Part shown: positions 1-17,549 of the stretch, one piece after another
Layout: every line of letters begins with the position of its first letter
Position numbering within the stretch: position 1 is the first letter of the stretch
Source of the DNA: Nyssa sinensis
Taxonomy: Eukaryota > Streptophyta > Magnoliopsida > Cornales > Nyssaceae
Reading direction: 5' to 3'
DNA: 64,000 bases
Assembly (NCBI GenBank): GCA_008638375.1
Contig: CM018051.1
Span: 37,704,177 to 37,768,176 of the forward strand
The notes under the pieces: generated by a model
What the model saw: only the letters and a program-made list of their open reading frames with translations
Database searches by the model: none
Told to the model about the DNA's origin: nothing
Translations under genes and position numbers: made by a program

Positions 1-113
1 AATAAAAAATGAAAATAAAAAAAAAAAATTCTACGCTGAAACTCTTTTTTTTTTTCAAAAATTTCAAGAATGAAATAAGGATTACAAAAAGCACAAAAAT
101 TAACTAGAATCAC
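1..113 (-). mobile_element. 5' internal leader of a Ty3/gypsy element running off the left edge
   Basis: This A/T-rich stretch lies immediately internal to the primer-binding site of a minus-strand LTR element. No coding frame is visible. The rest of the element (gag, pol, 3' LTR) would lie left of the window. The assignment rests only on its position next to the PBS and LTR. Confidence 0.6.
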
Positions 114-131
114 TCCCCGGCAACGGCGCCA
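114..131 (-). other. Primer-binding site, tRNA-Asp type
   Basis: The plus strand reads TCCCCGGCAACGGCGCCA, identical to the 3' end of plant tRNA-Asp including CCA. On the minus strand it is therefore the complementary primer-binding site. The same 18-mer occurs at 45202-45219 in the Athila element. Its position next to the LTR fixes the element's orientation as minus. Confidence 0.9.
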
Positions 132-136
132 AAATT

Positions 137-1478
137 TGGTGTGCTGTCGCAGGCAACCAAAAATAAATAAAACCTAAACTCCTAAAAAAATAAATATATG
201 TAGTAGTGGAGTAAGGATCGTTTTCACGGAGAGTGTCTAGTCTAGTTTTATGCTATGTAAACAAAGATGGGGGGTTTGAGTATAATGAAAACAATTTTTT
301 TAAAAAACAACTAAGGAACAATTTAAATTAAATTATCAAATTCAATCAAAAGAGCAAGCATTGGTCTAAGTCAACATGCACCATCGGAATTTTACAACTG
401 ATCATTGATGCAAATATATATTAATTCACACTTTGAATATTCATGGTTAGAATTATTTTCCTATCTCTTCTTAATCGTAGTTAATTAGAAAACAAGCGAT
501 CTAATTAACCCTAACTACTAAACAACCCAAGACAAGCGTTAAAGATTTAATCTAGTAGCAGTCTTAAAAATTAGAGAGATCAATGAAACTAAACAACACA
601 AACACAAGCAGTTGCATTTAATTTAGTCGAACGTTCTTCCTAAGATCTAATAATTTCTGACGCAGCAAATCATTTAACCTTAGTTGCTTCGCAAATTAGA
701 GGGATAAAACAATTACGGATTTGATATCTAATCTAGCAGTAGATTGTAACGAATAATAAACTAGTAGGCCTCCTAGCAATTAAACGAGACAATCATGAAA
801 ATAAGCACAGAAGAACATCCAATACTCAAAGTATAAATTAAACAATAAAAATAAATTAGATCTCACAGTTTAATTGATTATGAGGCTTCCATTTCCTTCG
901 ACCAATTATAAAATTTTAGCCACGCACGGCCATGAAAACTTAAAGAAGAAAATTAGAGAAGAAGGGAGAGAGAGAGGTGTGCGTATATGTGACGGCGTCT
1001 CTTCCAAACCCTAATTAAAAATAAAATAATGTCCTAATATAGCTAGGAAAGTGGTGTTTTAGCTGGAATTTTCGCGCACCAAGTAACTTTCCAAAAATAA
1101 ATCGCGTTGGGCCCGTGGATTAAGATTTCGCGCGCACAAAAACGCCAGCATTGTAGGTGCAGCAACTTCAAGCCCTATTTTTACCTTGATTCAGCTCGAA
1201 GCTCGCAAAACGTAAAACATGAAAGTTGTAGATCTGTTTCTTGGCTTTCCACAGCATCTTGAATCATCTCAATGGGAGCTCGGAGGAGAGAGTTATGGCC
1301 AGATTACGAAGCAACGTCGAAACTGTCCGAAAATCGCCCAATTAGCGTTTTTTTGCACTTAACGCCTCCTTTTGCATCCTAACTCAAAATATAAGAATAA
1401 TGAGTACATTTAGGCACCAAATAAATATAAAAGACTAAATATTAAGAGAGAAAAATATGACATTTTTCATTCTCATCA
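137..1478 (-). repeat. 5' LTR of a minus-strand Ty3/gypsy (Athila/Tat-like) element
   Basis: The LTR begins just after the PBS with TGGTGTGCTGTCGC and ends in TCTCATCA, giving TG...CA ends and about 1.34 kb. The start is uncertain by a few bases because two TG dinucleotides lie close together. No coding capacity is seen. Its outer edge abuts sequence (1479-1550) that continues after the next insertion at 5086, so this element probably inserted into an older long LTR-like repeat. The second LTR and the target duplication are outside the window. Confidence 0.75.
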
Positions 1479-1550
1479 GTCACAATATCTATCCGATACT
1501 TTCTGACTTGATTGGAGACCTAAGGGTCGAGTACATGAACGGACAGGTGG

Positions 1551-4397
1551 TGTCACGACCCAAAACCCACCCTATGCGGATTAGGGGTCCGTGACCCAGG
1601 TCTGCGACCCGTGGGCCGTTCCCCGTCCAAAAGGATCTGAAATACTGTGTAAAGTTTTAAAAAAAGTATTTCATAATCATTAAAATATCTAGTAGCGTAG
1701 TCAGTTCATCATTTGGATACATGCCAAAAGGACATAAGTGTTTAAAAGTACAGATCCTCACAAACACAAACTAACAGGACTGTGGTGACATGGGAGAGAT
1801 TAAGACCTGTCAGTATTTAACTTAATACAAAACTCGCCAAAATAGCTACTAGTAACTAGCAGCGTCTAAGTTCCTCGAGCGCCTGAGGGTTCTCCGACTT
1901 CTTGTTGTCCTGAAAAATTTAAGGGAGGGGTGAGCTAACAAAGCCCTAATAAGTAATCTCCTAGCTTTAACATGGGTTAGAGTTAGTTCACAAGAATAAC
2001 AGAAGAAAGACAACAGATAAGCAATAGCCAGTCACCAAGATATAACAACAATGACCCAAGGGTCCAGAAAGGCTTATTCCCACAAGGAATAATACAAGGG
2101 AGAATCAATCAAAAAGATCCAGCTCAACACAATAAATTGTTGCCACCAACAATACGTCAGCCAATCAAAGTATTCCATTCTTGCAAATAATATGATCATT
2201 CACAGAATATAAAATATGACCATCCAACAATGCAAAAACGTTAATATCGGAATCTAACAGAACAGATGCGTAAACAGAATAGGGCCCGGCATACCCCCAG
2301 AACACGCATATTCAGCTCCGCCTTAGTTCCTCGGGCTTACTGAAAAGCGCCAGAGCTCTTTTACTACAGAACATGTCCCGAAGGACACAACAGACCCCAC
2401 AGGGTCCACCCCGCATCTGGAAACAGATGGGCATTGTGACTGAGCACAATCCCGGGTACATACTGAATATTATAATTCATAAACTTCCACACAGAATGTA
2501 CAATCATGTGAAATAACCACAATCTCAATCAACGAGACATAAGAGTATGGATCAACATAATTCAAGATGCATCACCAGATCATGATGGTATAAATATGCT
2601 CAAATGTCAACAAATCAAGATCAGAAAAGTTATAGGCAAGCAAGTCGAATTCGAAGTACAGACATGAATAATTGATCACAAATCGATTGGCTTCAATGGA
2701 GAATCAAGTTCAATAGGTAGTGATAGAGTACAAATTTTGGCAGCATAAAAAGATAAATGTGACTAGCCGGGAAATAACCCACATTAAAGCATAAGAGTTA
2801 CTTACCTGTTTCTATCCTTGAACTAAAGGATTCAGACTGCGCTTTCCTTGCCCTTCTGTGTTCCTATAATCCAAGAAATATATCTCAGTCTATCATCATT
2901 TGAATGATGGTATTTCAGTCAAATTTTATGTCTTTATTTCATAAGTTCCCCTTTTTCTAAAATAGACTCTACCGTTGAGTCCGGAATATCCAAGAAAGTC
3001 AGTTTAGGCTTTTACTGATCTTAAATCGGACTCTTGGATCGAAAAAGGCAAAACTATCTTTTGTACTTTATATGTACTTTTATTCCTGGGACCTCTTTTT
3101 ATAATTTTGACCTCACCGTTGGATTCAGTGGGTCCGAGATAGTAAGAATACCTATATAACTTGCCTTGTTAGGACACTAGGGTATTTCGATCATTTTAAG
3201 ATTTGTTTTCATTGTATTTTAATGTTTGGAGTCCCGTCTCGTAAAACGGATCTCACCATTGGATCCGAAATGCCTGAGATAATAAAGTTTGACTATTTAT
3301 TCGCCCTATTTGGACTTCGTTTGACTTATTTGTGACTCAGGGATAAAATAGTAATTTTATCTATTTAATAAATTATTTAAATAATTTATTTTATTATTTT
3401 ATTATTTATTAGGGGTACATTTGAAATTTATTTTCAAAGTTTGGGCCAGACTCAAATTAGGGAAAACAGTTGGGGTCACTTTATAATTTCCTATAGTTCC
3501 GGTCTAAACCAGTGGGTTCAAGACCAAAAACCCTAGACCGGACTAGTTACACAGTGAACCAGCCGGTTCAGGCTATCTCAGGAGAACCGGTTTAATAGGT
3601 AAGGCTGACGTCATCCCTGATTTTAAAATTTAAAACTTTTAATTGAAACGACGCCGTGTCGGGCCCCTCTTATTCCGGTCGGGTTCCGACCCGACCCATA
3701 CCTGGATCCGATTTCATCTTAACCCGGAATGTCTCACGACATTCCGATCGTCTTCTTCGGCGTGCTTCCTGCGCCGGTGTACAGACAGTGAGGTTTTCCT
3801 CACTGTTTCTCACGAGTTTCACGTCCAAATCTTACTGTTTTGACATCAAAATACTCTTAATGTTTTAACAATCATTTTAAACTAGCTTTGGGCCTCGGTT
3901 GCTACGGTTTTCGAAACCCACTTTCAGTTTCTAGCCATGCTCCGGTGGTCTGAAAATCCCATCAGTTCGTGGCTTTTTAGCCACAGTTTGAACCCCAATT
4001 TCTTCCTATATATTTCTACACTTCATAGGGTCATTTTCATAAACTAAATTCAAAGTTTTAAGCGTAAAATCTATGGAGCCCAGATTATCCTCCGAACCTG
4101 TAACTAGGATTTTCTCCCTCATTTGTGAACCAAAGAGGTACGGTTTGTTCCTATCAACGCCATTTTTAATACTTGTTTAGACCCTATGATCAGAATGAAT
4201 CGAATCATGATATAAAATTATGAAACAAAAATAGTGGCTTACCTCCAAATTTCGGATTCCCTTGGTGTTGAGCCCCTCTTCCTCGCGCCTCTACTCCAAA
4301 CTTGTTCCCCTTCTTTCTCACTCAGAAACTTTCTTTTTCTTTTGTTTTTCACTTTCAAATTCAGTTGTGCACATTGTATATGTGTACTCATCACCTG

Positions 4398-4436
<39 letters not shown>

Positions 4437-4571
4437 GTTAGACCTAACCATGCCCTGAGATCTCCTTACACACTCCAACACCCACTTTCTGTCACCACCA
4501 CTCTCTATTGAGTGTTATACACTCAACTATTGCACACGCATATAACCATACACACACACACCTCTTGATAC

Positions 4572-4606
<35 letters not shown>

Positions 4607-5080
4607 TCTACCCTTACCCACTCACACACACTTGCACGGTTGGTAACAGCCTTTTGCCCATTTTCTTTTCTTTCCCCTTTTTTTTTTCATTTAATATACA
4701 CATATATCTATATATGGTATAATATATATATATATACATGTATAAACTCATGATTATACATATTTTATACATACCTATATGCCCATATATATACGTATAT
4801 ACTAAACTTCGGGCACGTATGCATACACCAATATTTTATGGTCTACGTTCATAGGTGCATGTATGCATGCATGGGTTTGCGTGCGTGTGCGCATTACGAG
4901 GTATAATTTTAGGCTGCTCGGGCATTGCCCAATGCTGACTGTGTAATTGATACTGTTCACGTTCTAAGGTCATATGTGATGTCAGAATATAGAATTTAAA
5001 CATCTCGGGTTACAACTGATAATGCTACCCTGACCCAGTTTGCCTCGATATACGTGCCATTTTTAGGTCGGGGTATTACA
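1551..5080 (+). mobile_element. Long non-coding LTR-like element A (probable solo LTR, 3.53 kb)
   Basis: The element starts TGTCACGACCC and ends GGTCGGGGTATTACA. It is flanked by a perfect 5-bp direct repeat, GGTGG, at 1546-1550 and 5081-5085. TG...CA ends with a 5-bp duplication indicate LTR-retrotransposon integration, and the absence of any gag or pol frame suggests a solo LTR or a non-autonomous element. About 2000-2760 matches, in reverse complement, 38040-38780 of element C. It contains three spaced copies of a degenerate 'ACCGTTGGATCCGAAATGCC'-like motif near 2971, 3115 and 3255, and microsatellites near its 3' end. Long LTRs of this kind are known in Tekay/Del-type chromoviruses, but no internal region is present here to prove the clade. 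Confidence 0.75.
4400..4760. repeat. Microsatellite cluster: (TC)n, (CA)n, (TA)n
   Basis: A TC run of about 36 bp (4400-4435) is followed by short CA runs, a TA run around 4573-4607 and further TA-rich segments to 4760. These lie inside element A at the position where elements C and E also carry TA runs, so the cluster looks like a hot spot belonging to the family. Short ORFs across it are compositional artefacts. Confidence 0.85.
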
Positions 5081-5085
5081 GGTGG

Positions 5086-5961
5086 CAGGAATGAATTCCT
5101 CGACGGCTTTCCACCGACATTTCCACTGGCATTTTCATTGCATTTCCACTGGCATTTTCATTGCATTTCCATTGCATTTCCACTGGCATTTCATTTGCAT
5201 TTGCATTGGCATTCTACCTGAGAACAGAATAAATGCATCTCTTGGGGATTGATATGATTACGTTATTGAATGGCACTATTCCTTATGACTTATCTTAAAC
5301 TGAGAAGACACTCTTCATTGAATTGATTGTGATCGGTTTGTTGTGGCAATACTTTCTTGTTGTTATATTATCATAGAGAGATTCATATTGATGTTATTTC
5401 CATTACTCCTAATTGAATATTGTGACCTATTATTCATTGGCCATCAAGGCAACTGTTCTCATTGGCTATCACATCATCTCTTTTCTTATGATTGGCTATC
5501 ATAATCTTATTCATGGATTCATATTTCACCGATACCAATGTCGGAGATCTGTTTTTACTTGCTGAGCTCTCGTAGCTCATTCCACCCTACTTATCCCCAT
5601 TTCAGGTAATGACGCTGCAAGACCCTAGTAGGAGTCTGAGAGCGTAGGAGGACATTTTAAGGAACTGTACTAGTCTATGTTTAGTTCTCCCATGTATTCA
5701 CCACCCACGGGTGCTGGTTATGTTCGGTTCTTATTTTTGTTATTATAGAACCATATCATGTATTGAATAGACTTCCGTTGACATTGTGTACTGAAAGACT
5801 TCCGCTGATTATGGTCATTGATAAGACTTCCGCTGTTATTGTTTTAAGATTTTAGTACTTTGCATATTAATACTATGATACAAGAATGGAAAAAGTAGGG
5901 ACGACTTTCGGGTCGGCCCCACGACACGAGATCCGCATAGGGTGGGTTTCGAGTCGTGACA
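5086..5961 (-). mobile_element. Truncated long LTR-like element B (right end)
   Basis: The right end reads GGGTGGGTTTCGAGTCGTGACA, equivalent to the reverse complement of the TGTCACGACC start of element A, so this is the terminus of an oppositely oriented family member. The sequence joins to 1479-1550 once element A and one target-duplication copy are removed. The rest was cut off by the gypsy LTR at 137-1478. No coding frame is recognised. Confidence 0.6.
5106..5215. repeat. Short tandem repeat built on CATTTCCACTGGCATTTTCATTG
   Basis: Imperfect reiterations of 'CATTTCCACTGGCATTT' and 'CATTGCATTTCC' units fill about 110 bp inside element B. The units differ in length and abut without unique spacers, so this is a minisatellite rather than a CRISPR array. 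Confidence 0.75.
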
Positions 5962-7518
5962 ATTGGGACTGGAGTAATGTCCTAACTTATTGATATGTGT
6001 ATTTGTTATATGATCTACATGATATGTTTGTCATTACCATATTATATCTTGTGATTCAATTATCGATATGATACGATTACTATATTGATTGCCATGATGT
6101 TGGATGTTTGCATGACATTATAGGATAAATGTGATTCCCATATTGATGTTTATTGTTATTTCCATTTCAGTCATGGATATGTATATATGATCATTGTTGT
6201 TCTATAACTACTTGTGATTCAAATATCCTATTTTGCACTTATTAGTGAATATTGTGGGCTTTGATGATGTTATTTATACTACTGACCATACTTGAGTGGT
6301 GTGAGATTTTAGGGGATGTTAATATTGATGAGCACCATGTGTGGAGTGGATTTGAGATATTTGGGATTATGAAGATGGATGGTTTATAAGGAAATGACTT
6401 CGTATGGAAACTAGTCACGTCTTTTGTGTGCTCTTGAGCGTGGTGAGATTTTCCTTTACTCGGGGTTCTATTTATGATAAGGACGGTGACTCCTATTGGC
6501 TTGCGAGCCGTAAACCCACGCAGGTGGTCGTTTGTCTCCATTGAGTTAGCAGCCCTTTACATAGGCTTACCAAGGGGCTAATTAGGTGGATACTCGTAGG
6601 ATTGAGATGATTGAGAGATGAGATGAAATGCTTACTCACGATTCTTGTCGAAACTATAATTCGGTCATATATATATATATTATTTTTTTGGCTTTAAATA
6701 GGACATGGAGGTGCTTCATAAGTTTGTATACTTACATTTACATCTTGAGATTCAGCCATGCATGTATATTGTTCTTGTGGCTTTAAATAGGAAATGAAGG
6801 TTTTTCGTGAGGTTTGTATAAATATACCTATCTCTTGTATTCGACTTTGCATATACTGACTATATGATTATTATTGTTATACCACGTGGGTGCTGCCATG
6901 TCTATGGATTATGTTGTCCATGCCTATAATTAATGGATGTTTTTATTGTGTGCTTGTGATGCATACTAGACATTAGGGTGCGTCTTTTTCAAACTTGCAT
7001 TAGTTTTTTCACTATGCTTGCTTGTGTGTTTTGGGAAACCTGTTGAGCGTTATAGCTCACCCTTACGGTTCATAGGAATGGTAGGTATTGACTTGAAGAA
7101 GGACAACTGTTGGAGCTTTACAGGATGACCGAAAGTTAATGTAGTGACTAGTTTACATTTATGCATTTACTCAATTATATTTGTTAAGGGTGTCTGTACC
7201 CTTCCGACCTTGTCATATATGTTATGTATATAAGGACTGTTAGAGTCAGCTCTAGATATTACCATATTTTACACCGTTGATGAATGGTTGGCATAATGCC
7301 TTTAATAGTAATTAATTTTATTTAATCCCGTTACGTGACTTGAACAAGTCTAGTCATAGAACTGAACCGAAACCGATTAAAGAGAAAATGGTTTAAAGAA
7401 AATCAATTAAAAAAATGGTTTGTATTTTATAGACTTGACTAGGATAGTTAGTCCTTATACTTTCCTTTCGAGGTCCCAATGACGCCTTAGGCTGGCCCTT
7501 CGGGTTAGGGGTGTGATA
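5962..7518 (-). mobile_element. Older LTR-like repeat fragment D (right end)
   Basis: This stretch has no supported gene. Its right end, TTAGGGGTGTGATA, resembles the GTGACA end of the family with one change and is followed by non-repeat sequence. A block near 7035-7090 ('agctcacccttacgg' then a short proline-poor stretch) resembles the segment before the terminal part in the other reverse-oriented members. The left boundary was lost to the insertion of element B. The 99-residue minus-strand reading at 6242-6541 has no recognisable domain. Confidence 0.45.
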
Positions 7519-7930
7519 GTAATCACTCATTTTAGTTGGATAACAAATGAGGAAAAATAAGGAAAATGAGAGTGTAATCCTCTCATCTTGTTTGGGAATA
7601 AGAGAAGAAACAAATGAAATGAAATGATTATATTTTTTTTTACTATTATGCCCTGAGATGGAAGTGTTTTTTTTTTATTTTTTATTTTATAATTTTAATG
7701 TCAGAATTGGTATTATAACAAATTTTCTTTCCTTCCGTCTCCGTCCACTTTTGGGAGGGAAAAAAATTGAATAAAATAAGGGTTAAGAGATCCTCCCTCT
7801 CCCTCCATCCCCTTTGCTTTCCTTCCCTAATTTTAAATCAAACACAAAATAACATTTCACTCTTTCTCATTTTCTCTCATTTCTTTCTAAATCTCTCAAT
7901 CCAAATAGAGTATAAGTGATCATTAGAGAA
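7519..7930. mobile_element. Candidate foldback MITE
   Basis: The left part ('TTGGATAACAAATGAGG' then 'GGAAAATGAGAGTG') and the reverse complement of the right part ('TTTGGATTGAGAG' then 'GAAATGAGAGAAAATGAG') are alike, so the segment can fold on itself. No coding frame is present. The exact ends and any target duplication are unclear. It forms most of the presumed 5' flank of the aminotransferase gene. The remainder, 7931-8245, shows two copies of an 'AAGTAGAGTGTAACTGATCATT'-like phrase and no other gene. Confidence 0.4.
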
Positions 7931-8245
7931 CATCAATTCAAGTAGAGTGTAACTGATCATTAAAGAATATCAAACTCAAATTTTACTTAAATTTTAAATA
8001 AAATTTGAATTTGATTTTAAGTAACTGTTAGGTGCCTTACATTGATCGATTCATAAAATTGAGACTAAAATTTGACTAAAATGTAATTTCTCCAACTTGG
8101 GCCCGTTGTATAAAGCGGCCCTTATGTTCCTGTGTGCTTTTTCAGTTGGCCGAAGAGTACTAGATGACTCGGGTGGGAGAGCACATTGGAATTAGAAGAC
8201 AAACAAACAATAAAAAACCATGGAATTAGAAGAACTCAGTTTTTT

Positions 8246-8323
8246 ATGCTGCTGCTGCTGCTGCTTCTTCTTCTTCTTCTTCTTCAGACACTCAAATCAA
8301 TAGTGGGTTTTTTTTATCCCTGA
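8246..8323 (+). promoter_or_regulatory. Leucine-rich upstream ORF or 5'-UTR splice acceptor
   Basis: An ATG at 8246 opens a 25-codon frame made of (CTG)5(CTT)7 followed by Gln-Thr-Leu and ending at TGA 8321-8323, 34 bp before the aminotransferase ATG. If transcribed, it could act as a translation-modulating upstream ORF. Alternatively the (CTT)n tract ending in TTCAG at 8287 is a good polypyrimidine tract plus 3' splice site, so an unseen 5'-UTR intron could end there. The sequence alone cannot separate the two. Confidence 0.4.
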
Positions 8324-8357
8324 AAATAAGCACCCAAAGCAACAGAACAAGATCATC

Positions 8358-14756
<6,399 letters not shown>

Positions 14757-15530
14757 ATTCATTGTAACAGCAGCTGTAATTCTGATTCATATTCAACCAA
14801 GAACAATGTTAACATGATGTATTCATTGTCTACCAATATTTAAGAATATTTAAGAGCCTAGTTGTCTCTTCATAGTTCATACAATTAGGTTTTCATGATT
14901 ATATTCATTGAATATGAAATTGATAATTGAAAACATTAATTGGGCAAATGAAATTGTATTTTGAATTGGTGAATTATTGATTGAGCACTTAGTTGAATTT
15001 TGAGTTGAATTGAATAATTAACATTAAAATTGAACTAATGATTCAATTGGGCTTAGTTCAATGGTATGTATTGATCAACACTAATTGATTGCATAATTGA
15101 ATGGCTTGAAATAATTGTTGAATTGTAGACAATTTTTGAACATAAATTGTAGTTGTAATTCTCATATTTTTTCCATTTGAATTAGTTGTTAGTGTTGTGG
15201 TTGAAGATTTGTAAAGATTGAAAAATTAGTATATACCTATTCAAGCCTCCCTCCCCCTTCTTTCTAGGTTAGAATCACATCGGGACCTAAGCACAAACAA
15301 TTTTAAAAAATCATGATCCATATTTGTCATTAAAAACAAACCAAAAAAAGAAAGAGTGAAAAAAAAAAAAACTGAGAGGCCCACAGGCAGCATGGCACGG
15401 CTTGCCATGGGCTGGGCTGGACCTAATGGTTTCGAAAATGGGTCTGGCACGGCCCGTTGGCCCGAATGAGCCGACCAAAACGGGGCGAGTCGGCTTGTTT
15501 GACACCTCTAAGTGTTAGAAATTGAAAGGA
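14757..15530. other. 3' flank of the aminotransferase gene; AATTGA-rich sequence and a GC-rich repeat scrap
   Basis: The 3' UTR is expected here, but no strong polyadenylation signal stands out. About 14880-15135 is unusually rich in AATTGA-type hexamers. About 15375-15505 is GC-rich, with GGCACGG/GGCCCG phrases typical of dispersed plant repeats ('TGGCACGGCCCGTTGG'). No gene is seen. Confidence 0.5.
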
Positions 15531-15899
15531 ATTCCATCCAAACTAGTTGGTGAAAATGTGATCCTATGAGTATGAATTGGGATTCAAGGAAGAGAAAATC
15601 TACGGTCTTACCAAACACAATAGTTTTCTTACTTATGTCATATTTCTTAGTAATTTCCTCGTTGTGAAATTGTTGTTTATCGTGGCATGATTTTGTGTGT
15701 GCCCTTGGTTCAGGATCGATCATTGGTCGCTTGGATGCCTTTTTGGATTTGGGTTCTTCATTTTGGGAGCCATTGGTGTCGATTTAAGTTAGTTTGAGAG
15801 GTTTGGTTGAGAGAGAATATGAATAGATGTTAAAGGTGCATTTTTGAAATGTTTGAAATGAGGGTATTATTTATAGATCAATTTAAAATAGTTTACTGA

Positions 15900-16325
15900 T
15901 TCCAACCATCAGTCGACTAGTTTATGCCCTACTTTGGATCAGTCGACTGGTTCGCCCAATAACCTTATTTTTCATCAAATTTGTCTATGCAGTCAACTGG
16001 TTCTTTTAGTGTACTAACTTTCAGTCAAGTGGTTTTCCTAATGAGTAGTGATTCATGGCACACCACTTTATGCTTATATTGGTGCCCATCACTCACATGA
16101 GTGTAGGACCCACCATCATATCACTCACATCGGTCCCACACCCATATGAGTGATGTCCACAACATGGATATAAAGTGATGGGCAACCAAACATTACTCTT
16201 TCCTAATTAGTCGACTAGTTCTTTTAGTGACCAGTTTTTGGTTTTCAAAATATGATCTATTTCAAACCAGTAGCCAAGTTGTCGATTGCTTCTTATTATA
16301 ATTGACTGGTTCACAGAGTTATACG
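15900..16325. repeat. Degenerate CAGTCGACTGGTT repeats
   Basis: Variants of 'CAGTCGACTGGTTC' recur at about 15911, 15939, 15990, 16020, 16208 and 16298 with irregular spacing. They lie on the 3' side of the copia pol fragment (16356-17534). They may be part of that element's non-coding 3' region. The core GTCGAC is itself palindromic. Confidence 0.65.
16056..16188. mobile_element. Small foldback MITE candidate inside the CAGTCGACTGG repeats
   Basis: The left arm (TGG..CACACCACTTTATG...GCCCATCACTCAC) matches the reverse complement of the right arm (TGGTTGCCCATCACTTTAT...GACATCACTCATATG), giving imperfect terminal inverted repeats of roughly 50 bp. The segment interrupts the repeats described around it. 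No clear target duplication was found, so superfamily assignment is not possible. Confidence 0.5.
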
Positions 16326-16355
16326 TTTGATTTGAGAATTTTTTATTTAAAACAC

Positions 16356-17534
16356 TTAGTTGCTCAAATATTTTGGATTAATCATTCCAAATTCTCTTCT
16401 AATAAAGCAAAATCTCTCTTCTTGAAGTAGTTTAGTGAATATATCCACTAATTCATTGTTCATATCCATAAATTCAAGGATTACATTCCTTTTTAGCATA
16501 TGATCTCTAAGAAAATGATGTCTAATCTCAATGTGCTTAGTTTTAGAGTGTTGAACAAGATTTTTACTTATGTTTATAACACTAGTAGTATCACATTTGA
16601 TTGGAATGTGATCATAGTTAAGCTTAAAATCTTTAAGTTGTTTTATATATAAAGTTTGAGTACAACACATTTAGTTGCGATATATACAACTTCAGCTATG
16701 GATAAAGATATAGAGATTTGTTTTTTGTTAAACTATGATAGAAGAGATTGTCCTAGGAGATGACAAGTATCACTTGTGCTTTTATTATCATCTTTGCATC
16801 CGGAAAAATCCGTATCCGAATAATTTAATAGGTTAGTGGATGTATTGCTAGGATAGAATAAACCTAAATTTGTTGTTCCAATTAAATACCTAAAGATTCT
16901 TTTCACAGCCTTTAGGTATGACTCATTTGGATATGATTGAAATCTTGTATAAAAGCATACACTAAACATTATATCAAGTCTACTAGTAGTGAGGTACAAT
17001 AAACTTCTAATCATTCTTTTATCTCTTAATATTTACATCTTTTTCTTTTTCATCTTGGTCTAGTTTGGTTGTTGAACTCATGGGAGTACTTATTGGATTT
17101 GTTTCATCTATACCATTTTTTTAAAGAAATTCTTTAACATATTTAGATTGATTAATAAAAATTCATTTTTTTGATTGTTTAACTTGCAAACCTAAAAAGG
17201 ATTTCAATTATCTTATTATGCTCATTTCAAATTCAGCTTGCATACATTTGGTAAATTTTTTGTATAGATCTTCATTTGTCGAGCCAAATATAATGTCATC
17301 CAAATATATTTACACAATGAATATATCTTTTGCTTTTGTCTTTATAAACAAAGTAGTGTTTGTCTTTCCTCTAATGAATTTATTTTTGATAAGGAACCCA
17401 CCAAATATTTTATACCAAGCTCTAAGAGCTTGTTTCAAACCATACAAAACTTTTGTCAATTTATACGCATGGTTTGGTTGTTCATGCCTTTCAAATCCTA
17501 GTAGTTGTTCAACATACCTAATTAAGTGAAACAA
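16356..17534 (-). pseudogene. Ty1/copia pol fragment: reverse transcriptase C-terminal part and RNase H
   Basis: Minus-strand frames show YVEQLLGFERHEQPNH and LTKVLYGLKQALRAWY (RT), then a Y-L-D-D-I-I-F-G-S active-site stretch at about 17280-17305 preceded by a stop. 'LLYLTTSRLDIMFSV' and 'SDTDFSGCKDD' follow (RT/RNase H junction), and finally the RNase H tail containing TKHIEIRHHFLRDH and ELVDIFTKLL. Stops and frameshifts separate the segments. It is the 3' half of a decayed element whose gag/protease half is at 20910-22455. Integrase and the RT N-terminus are missing. Confidence 0.85.
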
Positions 17535-17549
17535 TTAAGCTTAATGATG

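Noticed and set aside
4234..4753. Three plus-strand ORFs of 67-81 residues
   Set aside because: They consist largely of translated TC, CA and TA microsatellites inside a non-coding element.
5106..5215. Possible CRISPR-like direct repeats
   Set aside because: Units are imperfect, of varying length and without unique spacers; the context is a plant nuclear repeat.
6242..6541. 99-residue minus-strand ORF
   Set aside because: No domain or homologue recognised, and it lies within a decayed LTR-like fragment.
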